In this document: piece after piece, positions 35,780 through 45,336 of the stretch
How positions within the stretch are numbered: the first letter of the stretch is position 1
Layout: each line of letters starts with the position of its first letter
DNA from: Pseudomonas sp. PD9R
GTDB lineage: Bacteria > Pseudomonadota > Gammaproteobacteria > Pseudomonadales > Pseudomonadaceae
Length of the DNA: 64,000 nucleotides
Reading direction: 5' to 3'
Assembly: GCF_019200975.1 (NCBI RefSeq)
Contig: NZ_JAHTMR010000006.1
Coordinates: forward strand, 1 to 64,000
Position numbers and translations under genes: made by a program
Notes under the pieces: model-generated
Told to the model about the DNA's origin: nothing
The model's input: the letters and a program-made list of their open reading frames with translations, nothing else
The model's database searches: none

Positions 35780-38614
35780 TTAGTCCCTGTCGCGAGCCAG
35801 CAGCGGCTTGAGGTAGTAGCCGGTGTGAGACTGCTTCATCTCCGAAACTTCTTCCGGTGTGCCGACGGCAATAATTTGCCCGCCCTTGGAACCGCCTTCC
35901 GGCCCCAGGTCCACCAGCCAGTCAGCGGTCTTGATCACGTCCAGATTGTGCTCGATCACCACGACTGTGTTGCCGTGGTCACGCAGACGATGCAGTACGT
36001 CGAGCAATTGCTGAATATCCGCGAAGTGCAAGCCCGTGGTCGGTTCATCGAGGATGTACAGGGTCTTGCCGGTATCGCGCTTGGACAACTCGCGGGACAG
36101 TTTCACCCGCTGAGCTTCGCCACCGGACAACGTAGTCGCCGACTGCCCTAGCTTGATGTACGACAGGCCGACATCCATCAGCGTCTGCAGCTTGCGCGCC
36201 AGAGCCGGTACGGCGTCGAAGAAGTCCCGGGCTTCCTCGATAGTCATTTCGAGGGTTTCGTGAATGTTCTTGCCCTTGTACTTGATCTCCAAAGTCTCGC
36301 GGTTGTAGCGCTTGCTCTTGCACACGTCGCACGGCACATAGATGTCTGGCAGGAAGTGCATTTCCACCTTGATCAGCCCATCGCCCTGGCAGGCTTCGCA
36401 GCGTCCACCTTTGACGTTAAAGGAGAAACGCCCTGGACCGTAACCGCGAGAACGCGACTCTGGCACGCCGGCGAACAGCTCGCGAATCGGAGTGAACAAC
36501 CCGGTGTAGGTCGCCGGGTTGGAGCGCGGCGTGCGCCCGATCGGGCTCTGGTCGATATCAACGACCTTATCCAGATGCTCAAGGCCCTTGATGTTGTCAT
36601 GAGCGGCAGCTTCAAGCGTCGTCGCGCCGTTAAGCGCCGTGGCGCTGAGTGGAAAGAGCGTGTTGTTGATCAGCGTCGACTTGCCTGAGCCGGACACACC
36701 GGTTACGCAAGTCAGCAGGCCGATTGGAATCTCAAGATCGACATTGCGCAGATTGTTGCCGCGAGCGCCCTTGAGCGACAGCGACAGTTTTTTGTTGCGC
36801 TGCGTGCGTTTGGCCGGGACTGCAATCTTCACCCGGCCCGACAAGTACTTGCCGGTCAATGAATCAGGGTGAGCCATGACTTCTGCTGGCGTGCCCTCGG
36901 CGACGATATGCCCGCCGTGAACCCCGGCGCCCGGGCCGATATCCACCACGTAGTCGGCCAGTCGAATCGCGTCTTCATCGTGTTCGACGACGATTACCGT
37001 GTTGCCGATGTCCCGCAGGTGCTTGAGCGTGCCGAGCAAGCGGTCGTTATCGCGCTGGTGCAGGCCGATCGACGGTTCGTCGAGGATGTACAGAACGCCG
37101 ACCAAACCGGCGCCGATCTGGCTGGCCAGACGGATACGCTGGGCCTCACCACCGGACAATGTGTCTGCGCTGCGATCCAGCGACAAATAGTCGAGGCCGA
37201 CGTTGACCAGGAACTGCAGGCGCTCGCGAATTTCTTTGAGGATCTTGTCAGCAATTTCGCCACGGCGGCCGGTCAACTTCAGCTCACCGAAGTAATCGCA
37301 AGCGTCACCGATAGGCAGGTTGGTCACTGCCGGCAGGGTTTTCTCGCCGACCCACACGTGTCGCGCTTCACGGCGCAGACGGGTGCCGCGGCAGTCAGGG
37401 CAAGACTGGGTGCTGAGGAACTTGGCCAGCTCTTCACGTACGGAAGCCGACTCGGTTTCGCGATAGCGACGTTCAAGGTTCGGCACAATGCCTTCGAACG
37501 GATGCGAACGTTTGACGATGTCGCCACGGTCATTCAGGTATTTGAAGTCGACGTTTTGCGAGCCGCTGCCGTGCAGAATTTGTTTCTGCTGATCGGCTGG
37601 CAGTTCGTTGAACGGCACTTCCAGGCTGAACTTGTAGTGCGCGGCCAGCGAGCCGAGCATCTGGAAATAATAAACGTTGCGCCGGTCCCAGCCACGAATC
37701 GCGCCTTCAGCCAGGGTCAACTCGCCGTTGACCAGTCGCTTGATGTCGAAGAACTGCTTAACACCCAGGCCATCGCAAGTCGGGCAGGCGCCGGCCGGGT
37801 TGTTAAAGGAAAACAGCTTCGGCTCGAGTTCGCTGATGGCGTGGCCGCAAATCGGGCAGGCGAAGCGTGCGGAGAAGATCATCTCTTCACCCGGTTCGTC
37901 GTCCATCGGTGCCACCAGGGCGATGCCGTCCGCCAGTTTTAGCGCGGTCTCGAAGGATTCGGCCAGGCGTTGTTGCAGGTCTGCGCGAACCTTGAAACGG
38001 TCAACCACGACGTCGATCGAATGCTTCTTCTGTTTATCCAGCTTCGGCAGTTCGTCCAGCTCGCAGAGCTTGCCGTTGATCCGGGCTCGCACGAAACCCT
38101 GGGCACGCAGCTCTTCGAAAACTGACAGGTGTTCGCCCTTGCGCTCGCGAATCACCGGGGCCAGCAGCATCAGTTTGCTGCCTTCCGGTTGGGCGAGGAC
38201 CAGGTCGACCATCTGGCTGACAGTCTGCGCTTCCAGCGGAATGTCGTGATCCGGGCAGCGTGGAATCCCGACGCGCGCATAAAGCAGGCGCAGGTAGTCG
38301 TAGATTTCGGTGATGGTGCCGACCGTCGAGCGCGGGTTGTGCGAGGTCGATTTCTGTTCGATCGAGATGGCTGGTGACAAGCCTTCGATGGTGTCGACGT
38401 CAGGCTTTTCCATCATCGACAGGAACTGACGGGCATAGGCCGACAGCGATTCGACGTAACGGCGCTGGCCTTCGGCATACAGCGTGTCGAATGCCAGTGA
38501 CGACTTGCCCGAACCGGACAGACCGGTAATGACGATCAGCTTGTCCCGTGGCAGGGTAAGGTCGATGTTCTTCAGGTTGTGGGTTCGAGCCCCACGAATC
38601 AGGATCTTGTCCAA
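35780..38614 (-). CDS. uvrA: Excinuclease ABC subunit A
   Basis: 944 aa. Damage-recognition ATPase of nucleotide excision repair; a dimer that loads UvrB. Two ABC ATPase modules: the first Walker A is [10 protein letters not shown] near residue 32, the second [15 protein letters not shown]. Both have [11 protein letters not shown] signatures, and the [16 protein letters not shown] and [17 protein letters not shown] zinc-finger pairs are complete. The start is the TTG at 38614 ([16 protein letters not shown]) with GAGG 7 nt upstream; an in-frame ATG at 38680 would add 22 residues foreign to the family. Divergent from the MFS gene and ssb. Confidence 0.96.
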   Translation of the reverse strand: MDKILIRGARTHNLKNIDLTLPRDKLIVITGLSGSGKSSLAFDTLYAEGQRRYVESLSAYARQFLSMMEKPDVDTIEGLSPAISIEQKSTSHNPRSTVGTITEIYDYLRLLYARVGIPRCPDHDIPLEAQTVSQMVDLVLAQPEGSKLMLLAPVIRERKGEHLSVFEELRAQGFVRARINGKLCELDELPKLDKQKKHSIDVVVDRFKVRADLQQRLAESFETALKLADGIALVAPMDDEPGEEMIFSARFACPICGHAISELEPKLFSFNNPAGACPTCDGLGVKQFFDIKRLVNGELTLAEGAIRGWDRRNVYYFQMLGSLAAHYKFSLEVPFNELPADQQKQILHGSGSQNVDFKYLNDRGDIVKRSHPFEGIVPNLERRYRETESASVREELAKFLSTQSCPDCRGTRLRREARHVWVGEKTLPAVTNLPIGDACDYFGELKLTGRRGEIADKILKEIRERLQFLVNVGLDYLSLDRSADTLSGGEAQRIRLASQIGAGLVGVLYILDEPSIGLHQRDNDRLLGTLKHLRDIGNTVIVVEHDEDAIRLADYVVDIGPGAGVHGGHIVAEGTPAEVMAHPDSLTGKYLSGRVKIAVPAKRTQRNKKLSLSLKGARGNNLRNVDLEIPIGLLTCVTGVSGSGKSTLINNTLFPLSATALNGATTLEAAAHDNIKGLEHLDKVVDIDQSPIGRTPRSNPATYTGLFTPIRELFAGVPESRSRGYGPGRFSFNVKGGRCEACQGDGLIKVEMHFLPDIYVPCDVCKSKRYNRETLEIKYKGKNIHETLEMTIEEARDFFDAVPALARKLQTLMDVGLSYIKLGQSATTLSGGEAQRVKLSRELSKRDTGKTLYILDEPTTGLHFADIQQLLDVLHRLRDHGNTVVVIEHNLDVIKTADWLVDLGPEGGSKGGQIIAVGTPEEVSEMKQSHTGYYLKPLLARDRD

Positions 38615-38805
38615 AGTGGCCTCGCTTGGCGGGCGTCGAAAACGTAGGAGTATACGGCGAAATACTGGATGGATGCACACTATCGAGCGATGAGATAGTT
38701 GGCTTACATGAAAGCTCTGTCATCTACACGCGTCAAAGCGTCGCGATATACCCCGGCAATCGATGGGACTGGTAGAATCGCCGCCGGTTCACATGAGGTT
38801 TTTCC

Positions 38806-40203
38806 ATGCACGATCCCCACAGCGAACGCATGAGTGGCAGCGAGACCCGCGCGGCGAGCGGTCTGGCCCTGGTGTTCGCCTTCCGTATGCTTGGCATGTT
38901 CATGGTGTTGCCGGTCCTGGCGACCTATGGCATGGATCTGGCGGGAGCGACCCCGGCCCTGATTGGGCTGGCGATTGGCGCTTACGGCCTGACCCAGGCG
39001 ATCTTCCAGATTCCTTTCGGCTTCATTTCCGATCGCATCGGCCGTCGTCCGGTAATTTACCTCGGCTTGATCGTGTTCGCCCTCGGCAGCGTGCTGGCCG
39101 CCAACGCGGATTCGATATGGGGCGTGATTGCCGGTCGAATCCTGCAAGGTGCCGGTGCGATTTCCGCGGCGGTCATGGCGTTGTTGTCAGACCTGACCCG
39201 TGAGCAGCATCGGACGAAGGCCATGGCCATGATCGGCATGACGATTGGTCTGTCGTTCGCGGTCGCCATGGTGGTCGGGCCGTTGCTGACCCGTGCCTTC
39301 GGCCTGTCGGGGCTGTTCCTGGCCACCGGTGGCATGGCGCTGTTCGGCATTGTGATCGTGATGTTCATGGTGCCGCGCTCCACTGGCCCGTTGCAGCACC
39401 GTGAATCCGGTGTTGCGCGCCAGGCGCTGATTCCGACGCTCAGGCACCCGGACCTGCTGCGCCTGGACTTGGGTATTTTTGTGCTGCACGCGATGTTGAT
39501 GTCGAGTTTCGTTGCCTTGCCGCTGGCGCTGGTCGAAAAAGCCGGGCTGCCCAAGGAGCAGCATTGGTGGGTGTACCTGACCGCGCTGCTGATTTCCTTC
39601 TTCGCCATGATCCCGTTCATTATCTACGGTGAGAAACGACGCAAAATGAAACGAGTTTTGCTCGGTGCCGTCGTGACGCTGATGCTCACTGAGCTATTCT
39701 TCTGGCAGTTCGGCGATAGCTTGCGCGCTCTGGTGATCGGAACGGTGGTGTTTTTCACTGCGTTCAATTTGCTGGAAGCCTCGCTGCCGTCGCTGATCAG
39801 CAAGGTTTCACCGGCAGGCGGCAAGGGCACGGCGATGGGGGTTTATTCTACCAGTCAGTTCCTTGGGTCGGCACTGGGGGGCATTCTCGGCGGCTGGTTG
39901 TTCCAGCACGGCGGTTTGTCGGTTGTGTTCCTCGGATGCGCTGGTCTGGCTGCCCTCTGGCTGGCCTTTGCTGTTACCATGCGCGAACCTCCCTACGTTA
40001 CAAGCCTGCGCTTGCCGTTGTCGCCTGAGGCGATCCGCGAAGCGGGTCTGGTTGAGCGCCTTAAGGCGGTCGTAGGGGTAACAGATGCAGTAATCGTCGC
40101 CGATGAAGCCGCGATTTACATCAAACTGGACACCGAATTATTGGATCGCACCACCCTTGAGCGCCTGGTGAACAACCCGGCCGAGGCAGCGTGCGTAGCC
40201 TAG
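38806..40203 (+). CDS. YajR-like MFS transporter
   Basis: 465 aa. Twelve hydrophobic segments in the first 395 residues, with the MFS motif A in the 2-3 loop (GFISDRIGRRPVIY, near residue 68). A C-terminal soluble domain (about 400-465) matches in position the YAM domain that marks YajR, a proton-driven transporter of unknown substrate in E. coli. Ends 9 nt before ssb; the uvrA / MFS / ssb order is typical of Pseudomonas. Substrate unknown. Confidence 0.85.
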   Translation: MHDPHSERMSGSETRAASGLALVFAFRMLGMFMVLPVLATYGMDLAGATPALIGLAIGAYGLTQAIFQIPFGFISDRIGRRPVIYLGLIVFALGSVLAANADSIWGVIAGRILQGAGAISAAVMALLSDLTREQHRTKAMAMIGMTIGLSFAVAMVVGPLLTRAFGLSGLFLATGGMALFGIVIVMFMVPRSTGPLQHRESGVARQALIPTLRHPDLLRLDLGIFVLHAMLMSSFVALPLALVEKAGLPKEQHWWVYLTALLISFFAMIPFIIYGEKRRKMKRVLLGAVVTLMLTELFFWQFGDSLRALVIGTVVFFTAFNLLEASLPSLISKVSPAGGKGTAMGVYSTSQFLGSALGGILGGWLFQHGGLSVVFLGCAGLAALWLAFAVTMREPPYVTSLRLPLSPEAIREAGLVERLKAVVGVTDAVIVADEAAIYIKLDTELLDRTTLERLVNNPAEAACVA

Positions 40204-40212
40204 GAGAACGTA

Positions 40213-40734
40213 ATGGCCCGTGGGGTTAACAAAGTCATATTGGTCGGCACTTGCGGCCAGGATCCTGAAGTTCGTTACCTGCCGAATGGCAACGCCGTGA
40301 CCAACCTGAGTCTGGCGACCAGCGAGCAGTGGACTGACAAGCAAACGGGTCAGAAAGTCGAAAAGACCGAATGGCACCGCGTGTCGATGTTCGGCAAAGT
40401 TGCAGAAATCGCTGGCGAGTACCTGCGTAAAGGTTCGCAGGTCTACATCGAAGGCAAACTGCAGACCCGCGAGTGGGAAAAAGACGGCATCAAGCGTTAC
40501 ACCACTGAAATCGTGGTCGACATGCAAGGCACCATGCAACTGCTGGGCGGCCGTCCTCAGGGCGACCAACAGGGACAGGGCGGGGGTGGTAACAACTACC
40601 AGCAGTCGGCTCCACGTCAGCAAGCTCCGCGTCCGCAGCAGTCGGCACCGCAACAGTCGCGCCCGGCTCCACCGCAGGCCGCACCGCAACCGGCTCCGGA
40701 TTTCGACAGCTTTGATGACGATATTCCGTTCTGA
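40213..40734 (+). CDS. ssb: Single-stranded DNA-binding protein
   Basis: 173 aa. The OB-fold (about 1-110, [20 protein letters not shown] start) binds ssDNA as a tetramer. A Gln/Pro/Gly-rich linker (about 115-160) leads to the acidic tip DSFDDDIPF, which recruits repair and replication partners. Complete and ordinary. Confidence 0.97.
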   Translation: MARGVNKVILVGTCGQDPEVRYLPNGNAVTNLSLATSEQWTDKQTGQKVEKTEWHRVSMFGKVAEIAGEYLRKGSQVYIEGKLQTREWEKDGIKRYTTEIVVDMQGTMQLLGGRPQGDQQGQGGGGNNYQQSAPRQQAPRPQQSAPQQSRPAPPQAAPQPAPDFDSFDDDIPF

Positions 40735-40757
40735 CAAGCCGCTGCACCCGCTCTAAA

Positions 40758-40793
40758 CAAAAAGGCCCCACGCTAATAGCCCGGGCCTTTTTT
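40758..40793. terminator. Bidirectional terminator ssb / yjfC
   Basis: Stem AAAAAGGCCC / GGGCCTTTTT with a loop of about 15 nt, followed by TTTT. Lies between the convergent ssb and ATP-grasp genes. Confidence 0.8.
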
Positions 40794-40809
40794 GTGGGCG
40801 ATAAATCGA

Positions 40810-41967
40810 TCAGCCGAGTATCAGGTGCGGCAGGAACCGGCTCGAATCCTTGGTGATCAGACTGTTGTCTTCGCGCACGCCGATGCCGGCAGCCTGATCG
40901 CCAATCACCCAGGAACCGATCAAGGTATAGCTCTCGCCAAACTTCGGAAGTGGCGCGAACTCTTGAAGGATAAATGGCGCGTCGTTGTAGGGACCGTCTT
41001 CCTTTACGATCAGGCCTTCGGCGGTTTGCAACTCGATGTTGGCACCTTCCCGGGAAAAGAATGGCTTGCGCACCCAACCCTTGGGCACATCTTTGCCGGG
41101 ATCGATATCCACATGGGCCGCCAGCAGGTTCGGGTGACCTTTGTTGAATTCCCACAGCAGCGGCAGGATGCCTTTATTGGAAATGATCGATTTCCAGGCC
41201 GGTTCGAAAAACTGCGTATCGCTTTGGGCAATCGCTGCACCAAAGGGTTCGTGGAAGATGAACTCCCAGGCATGCAGCTTGAACAGGTGAGGAATCCATC
41301 GATCCTCCAGGTCGACGAAACGTCCGTTGCTGGTGAGGCCAATGTCTTCAAGATCAATGTGCCTTGATTCGATTCCGACCTTTTCCGCGATCAGGCGCAA
41401 GTAGTCGGTCGTGCCCTTGTCCTCGACCGAGTCTTTCATCGAGGCGAAATAGAAGGGCTGCTTGAGTTGCAGTTGTGCAAAGGCCTGATGCAGCTTGGTG
41501 TCGATGCTGTTGAACTGGTCGGCGTGCGTGGGCAGCAAACCGCGCTCGATGCATTGCTCCAGCCAGCCCCACTGAAATGCCGCAGCTTCATACAGGCTGG
41601 TGGGCGTGTCGTAATTGAGTTCCAGGAGTTTGGCCGGGCCGCTGCCGTTGTAGGAGAAGTCCATGCGCCCGTACAGATGCGGGTGGCCTTCGAGCCATGA
41701 CGTTCGAATCAGGTCGTAGTACGCCGGGGGGATGCTCAGGCGTTCCAGCAACTCCTCGCTCTGCACCGCACGGGCCACCAGGTCCATGCACATCTCATGG
41801 ATCTCGGTGGTCGGGTCTTCGAGATCGTTCTCGATCTGCTTGAGCGTGAACTGGTAATACGCGCGCTCGTCCCAATAGGGTTCGTCGTCGATGGTGTGGA
41901 ACAGAAAGCCGAGACTTTCGGCGGTCTGTTTCCAGTCATGCCGTTCTGCGCAGAGGATTTTTTTCAT
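40810..41967 (-). CDS. yjfC: Glutathionylspermidine-synthase-like ATP-grasp protein (YjfC/YgiC family)
   Basis: 385 aa. C-terminal-type glutathionylspermidine synthase domain without the amidase half: the family ligates a carboxylate to an amine with ATP. ELNYDTPTSL (116-125) is the family signature. KPFFSREGAN (301-310) with Lys301 and the glycine-containing loop, and QEFAPLP with Glu336, are ATP-grasp nucleotide-binding elements. In E. coli YgiC and YjfC did not show glutathionylspermidine synthesis to my knowledge, so the true substrate is open. Last gene of the seven-gene run, 12 nt after the DUF1190 lipoprotein. Confidence 0.88.
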   Translation of the reverse strand: MKKILCAERHDWKQTAESLGFLFHTIDDEPYWDERAYYQFTLKQIENDLEDPTTEIHEMCMDLVARAVQSEELLERLSIPPAYYDLIRTSWLEGHPHLYGRMDFSYNGSGPAKLLELNYDTPTSLYEAAAFQWGWLEQCIERGLLPTHADQFNSIDTKLHQAFAQLQLKQPFYFASMKDSVEDKGTTDYLRLIAEKVGIESRHIDLEDIGLTSNGRFVDLEDRWIPHLFKLHAWEFIFHEPFGAAIAQSDTQFFEPAWKSIISNKGILPLLWEFNKGHPNLLAAHVDIDPGKDVPKGWVRKPFFSREGANIELQTAEGLIVKEDGPYNDAPFILQEFAPLPKFGESYTLIGSWVIGDQAAGIGVREDNSLITKDSSRFLPHLILG

Positions 41968-41979
41968 CGCCTTGTTTCC

Positions 41980-42690
41980 TTAACTGCTCGACCCGCCGCC
42001 CCAGCCACTGCGTGCGCTGGCCTTGCTGCCGAAGCCACCACGAGACGTGGAGGAGGCCACTGAAATCGGCTTGCTGGTCGTGCGGCTGGTCGAGGCGCTG
42101 TAACCGCCGCCGTACTTCGCCTGGTCGGACCGAGTGAAGGTGGTGCCTTTGGCAATCCGCTGGCCGAGCGTAGAGGATGCATAGCTGCCGCGATCATCGC
42201 GATAGCGGTACACCGGTTCGGAGTAGTAGCTGTTTCGGTTATTGCTCAGCATGTTGCCGATCAGCAATCCGGTCAGCAGGCTGCCGGTGGAGAAACCCGA
42301 GCCGCCGTTGCTGGCCTGCGCAGCAGACACCTGTGCCGTGGCCGCGTCGACTTGGGATTGCGTGACTTGGCCATCCGCCGTCAGTTCGAAACCGCCCAGC
42401 CGGGGAATGAATTTGCCGGCGGAGTCCTGCTGGCACCAGTCGGCGACGAAGTCGGCTTCGCAATCAGCCTGATTGTCGTACACCGGTGCAATACGGCGAT
42501 GCTCGGCCATGGCGGTCATGTAGGCGTCAGAGCAAACGTCGACCGGGAGCTTTTCATCGGCGCACTGTTGAACGGACTGAAAGTTGTACTTTTTCTGCAC
42601 GGCGTAGGTTTTTTCCGTCGGCCCGCAGCCTGATATTGCCATGGCAACCGACGCCGCCAGCGACAGCTGAACGTACTTGCTTCGTTTCAT
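41980..42690 (-). CDS. DUF1190 lipoprotein (YgiB/YjfM family)
   Basis: 236 aa. N-terminal signal with lipobox ISGC, lipidation Cys22. The next residue is Gly23, which gives no inner-membrane (Asp+2) retention signal, so outer-membrane delivery is likely. Several further cysteines (QQCADE, DVCSDA, DCEADF, DWCQQ) could form disulfides. Residues about 125-236 are low complexity, rich in Ser, Gly and Tyr, ending GWGGGSSS. It pairs with the ATP-grasp gene in both E. coli (ygiB-ygiC, yjfM-yjfC) and here. Function unknown. Confidence 0.88.
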   Translation of the reverse strand: MKRSKYVQLSLAASVAMAISGCGPTEKTYAVQKKYNFQSVQQCADEKLPVDVCSDAYMTAMAEHRRIAPVYDNQADCEADFVADWCQQDSAGKFIPRLGGFELTADGQVTQSQVDAATAQVSAAQASNGGSGFSTGSLLTGLLIGNMLSNNRNSYYSEPVYRYRDDRGSYASSTLGQRIAKGTTFTRSDQAKYGGGYSASTSRTTSKPISVASSTSRGGFGSKASARSGWGGGSSS

Positions 42691-42706
42691 CGGGATCTCC
42701 GCGCAA

Positions 42707-43135
42707 TCAGTTCTGGGAAGGGGTCATGCACGCGGCGTTCAACATGCCGACGCTGATGGCCACTGCCGCGACGTAGATACCCGCGGCGATTTCACCTTTT
42801 TGAATGCGCTCAGAGGCGCCTTTGAGTACCAGGCTGGTCGTCAGGAACGCCAACAGCTGGACGAACGCGGCGATCACCGCCCAAACGACGAAATCCAGAA
42901 TGCTGATCGAGTAAGCGATGACATTGCTGGCCGGAATAGCGAAGCCGATCATCGCGCCGCCCAGGGCAATCGCTGCCGCAACATTGCCTTCACGGATCAG
43001 TTCGAACTCCTTGTGCGGAGTAATTCGGGTGTAGATGAACTGGAACAATGCGAACAGTACGGCCGCACCGACAATGTACGAAACGAACCCGAGTACCGCG
43101 GCTTTGTTCAAGGAGATGGAGAGTGCTTCGAGCAT
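42707..43135 (-). CDS. DUF350 membrane protein (YjfL family)
   Basis: 142 aa, four hydrophobic segments (about 12-33, 51-73, 80-104, 117-137) of the DUF350 type, inner membrane. The motif EGNVAAAIALGGAMIGFAIP is the family core. In other bacteria DUF350 genes lie beside PspA and ATP-grasp genes, as here. Start 14 nt downstream of the DUF2491 stop. Confidence 0.88.
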   Translation of the reverse strand: MLEALSISLNKAAVLGFVSYIVGAAVLFALFQFIYTRITPHKEFELIREGNVAAAIALGGAMIGFAIPASNVIAYSISILDFVVWAVIAAFVQLLAFLTTSLVLKGASERIQKGEIAAGIYVAAVAISVGMLNAACMTPSQN

Positions 43136-43149
43136 GGACGTCTTCCGTC

Positions 43150-43833
43150 TTAAAAAATGGTGATGTCGGTTGTGTACAGCGAGATACCCAGCGAAGTGCT
43201 GAGGCTGATGGTGCCCTCGGCATCTTCTTCTACGGAAAACAGCAGGAACTCCCGGCGATTGGTCAGGCCGGTTTCGCGGGCGTACAGCATCGAATGATGC
43301 TCGATGCGGTAGCTGTCATCCGGATTGCTCAGGTGTTCGCTCAGTGCCACCAGTTCTGTCTGGCCGGCCTCGGTCCCCCATTCGCGGGTGTACTCGATGC
43401 CGTCGTGGGTGTACGTCGGCAAACCGATCAGGCTGTCTGGGCCGGCCAGGCGACGCAGCTCCCCTTCGCTGCTGACGGTGACATAACTGAGATAGTTGAA
43501 CAGGATGACCGACTCGACCTGCCCGGCGATGTCACCGGTGGTGTGCACTTGCAACCAGTGGTCTTCGTCGTTCATGTAGTAGCGCGACAGCCAGGTCGAC
43601 TGACCGAGCTCAATGGTGCCGGCGCTCCAGATCTGCTGGGAGTCGGGGATGGCGACGGTGGTTTTGCCATCGATCAGCAATTTCAGGGTTGAGTCGAACA
43701 TCAGACTCTTGCCAAACGCCAGGCCCAAGGGGCCGGTGGGCAGGTTGAGGTTGCCTGTCGGGTTTTCTGTCCACTGCGAGTGTGTATTCGCGTTCGGGGC
43801 TTCAAGCCCCATCAACTTTTTAAACCATCCCAT
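43150..43833 (-). CDS. DUF2491 protein (YjfK family)
   Basis: 227 aa. The ATG at 43833 (MGWFKKLMGLEAPN) has AAGGAAG 7 nt upstream and was chosen over one at 43878. No signal peptide; the N-terminal short amphipathic stretch GWFKKLMGL could touch the membrane. Acidic and aromatic-rich, no known catalytic motif visible. Part of the yjf-like operon, 51 nt after the rhomboid gene. Function unknown. Confidence 0.85.
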   Translation of the reverse strand: MGWFKKLMGLEAPNANTHSQWTENPTGNLNLPTGPLGLAFGKSLMFDSTLKLLIDGKTTVAIPDSQQIWSAGTIELGQSTWLSRYYMNDEDHWLQVHTTGDIAGQVESVILFNYLSYVTVSSEGELRRLAGPDSLIGLPTYTHDGIEYTREWGTEAGQTELVALSEHLSNPDDSYRIEHHSMLYARETGLTNRREFLLFSVEEDAEGTISLSTSLGISLYTTDITIF

Positions 43834-43884
43834 TACAGACTTCCTTGAGGGGAATAGAGGCGATGCAGACATGTTCAAGTGTTG

Positions 43885-44448
43885 TCACCGGGCGGCATTT
43901 AACCTACTGCGCGGCGCAGAGAAAAGTACCTTGGCTGCAATAAACCCGGCGAGCGCACCAAAGATATGTCCTTCGAAGGAAATGCCCTGACGGGGTAGAA
44001 AACCAAAAATAAGACCGCCATAGAGCAGGGCCACAACACTGGCCGTGATCAGGTTGCCCCAGCTCCTCTGGAACCAGGCGCGCGACAGAATATATGCCCA
44101 CAGCCCGAATACCCAGCCGCTGGCCCCGATGTGCGCACCGGAAAAACCGAACAGCCAGACCAGGCCGCCACCCAGCAAAATGACGATTGCGCTGACGACG
44201 ATGAACCGGTGGAGCCCTTCGACAATCACCAGGCTACCCAGGATTAAAAAAGCAATCAGGTTGGCGCCAAGGTGCGCAAAGGAGGCGTGCAAAAAAGGCG
44301 AGGCGATGATGCCGGTCAGGCCATGCAGGGTCCGTGGCACAAGGCCGAAGGCCAAAAGGCTGTAGCCGGTCGCCGCATTGAATACTTGCAGCGCGACCAT
44401 GAAAATCGCCAGAGCGGCGACTGTCTTGAAACCCTTCAGGGCGTCCAT
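43885..44448 (-). CDS. Rhomboid-family intramembrane serine protease
   Basis: 187 aa, six membrane helices. Catalytic Ser110 in GASGWVFG, catalytic His161 in GHIFGALAG, and the oxyanion HLGAN (His59, Asn63) are all in place, so it should be active. It cleaves transmembrane segments of other membrane proteins. It is inserted between the PspA and DUF2491 genes, with a REPIN upstream, and is not part of the E. coli yjf operon. Candidate substrates are the DUF350 or other membrane partners (inference). Confidence 0.9.
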   Translation of the reverse strand: MDALKGFKTVAALAIFMVALQVFNAATGYSLLAFGLVPRTLHGLTGIIASPFLHASFAHLGANLIAFLILGSLVIVEGLHRFIVVSAIVILLGGGLVWLFGFSGAHIGASGWVFGLWAYILSRAWFQRSWGNLITASVVALLYGGLIFGFLPRQGISFEGHIFGALAGFIAAKVLFSAPRSRLNAAR

Positions 44449-44488
44449 CCTTGACCTCGGCTCAACGAAAACTGAAACGCAATCGATT

Positions 44489-44573
44489 GTGGGAGCCTGC
44501 TCGCGAAAGCGTGTTGTCAGGCAACATTGATGTCGACTGATCCACCCTCATCGCGAGCAGGCTCGCTCCCACA
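44489..44573. repeat. REPIN, GTGGGAGCGAGCCTGCTCGCGA family
   Basis: Two inverted REP arms: TGTGGGAGCCTGCTCGCGAA (44489-44508) and TCGCGAGCAGGCTCGCTCCCACA (44551-44573). The left arm lacks 4 nt (CGAG) of the canonical unit. Sits between pspA and the rhomboid gene inside the presumed operon. Confidence 0.88.
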
Positions 44574-44600
44574 GGTTATGCATCCGGCAACGTGGGCCAG

Positions 44601-45299
44601 TTACTCGGCCGATTGTTTCTTCAGGCGTTCCAGAATCGCGTTGGCGCTGCCCTGATCCGGGGTGATGCCGGCTTCGCGCAGTTTACGTTCCAGGTCCGTG
44701 CCGGTCGACGCATCGGCCAGTTCGTCCTGGGCGTTCAGTTCAGCCGCGCGTTGTTGCTGCTTGGCTTGCAGGCGGTTCAAGGTGCCGACGGCAGTTTCCA
44801 GCTTGCCGTTGGCGCCGCCACTGGCGATCGAGGCACTGACCTGGGCCTTTTGCACGCTTTCGCGGGCCTTGGCCATGTCCACTTGCTGGCGCAGGCTTTT
44901 GATGCGCGATTCAGCCTTGTTGATGTCTTTGCGCATGTTGTCGACGTAGGTGCCGAATTCGGTGCACTGCTTTTGCTCGACATCAAGTTCATTGGTGATG
45001 GTCGAAATGGCTTCGGCCACTTCCAGCGCCAGGTCTTCGCGGTTGGCCTGGATCGCAGCCAGTGCCTTGGATTCCAGGTCCTTGATTTTGGCGTTGTACT
45101 CGCTCACGCGATCGGCCGACAGTTTGTGCTTGGCCATGATCGTGACCAGCTCGCGGCGAGCGTTGGCCAAAGCGGCGTCGGCGTCGCGGATTTCCTGGTC
45201 GAGGATGCGCAGGGCCTGTTGGTCGACGATCGATTCACCGACTTCGCTGGCGCCGCCACGCAATGCGGTGAACAACTTGCTCCAGATGGACTGAGTCAT
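44601..45299 (-). CDS. PspA/IM30 family protein (YjfJ-like)
   Basis: 232 aa. Nearly all alpha-helical coiled coil (about 25-190), the PspA/IM30/Vipp1 fold that forms membrane-binding ESCRT-III-like polymers and guards against proton leakage. N-terminal MTQSIWSKLFTALRGGASEVGESI is an amphipathic membrane-binding helix. No pspF, pspB or pspC next to it, so control differs from the E. coli psp operon. It lies 37 nt after the DUF2170 gene. Confidence 0.9.
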   Translation of the reverse strand: MTQSIWSKLFTALRGGASEVGESIVDQQALRILDQEIRDADAALANARRELVTIMAKHKLSADRVSEYNAKIKDLESKALAAIQANREDLALEVAEAISTITNELDVEQKQCTEFGTYVDNMRKDINKAESRIKSLRQQVDMAKARESVQKAQVSASIASGGANGKLETAVGTLNRLQAKQQQRAAELNAQDELADASTGTDLERKLREAGITPDQGSANAILERLKKQSAE

Positions 45300-45336
45300 T
45301 GGATATTCCCTGTTCCTGATAGCTTGGAAGAAATGA

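Noticed and set aside
36869..37942. 357-codon + strand frame inside uvrA
   Set aside because: Shadow of uvrA; no ribosome-binding site or domain.
38664..38684. Possible LexA box upstream of uvrA (CTGGATGGATGCACAC)
   Set aside because: Only the CTG half resembles CTGT-N8-ACAG; the other half and AT-rich core are missing.
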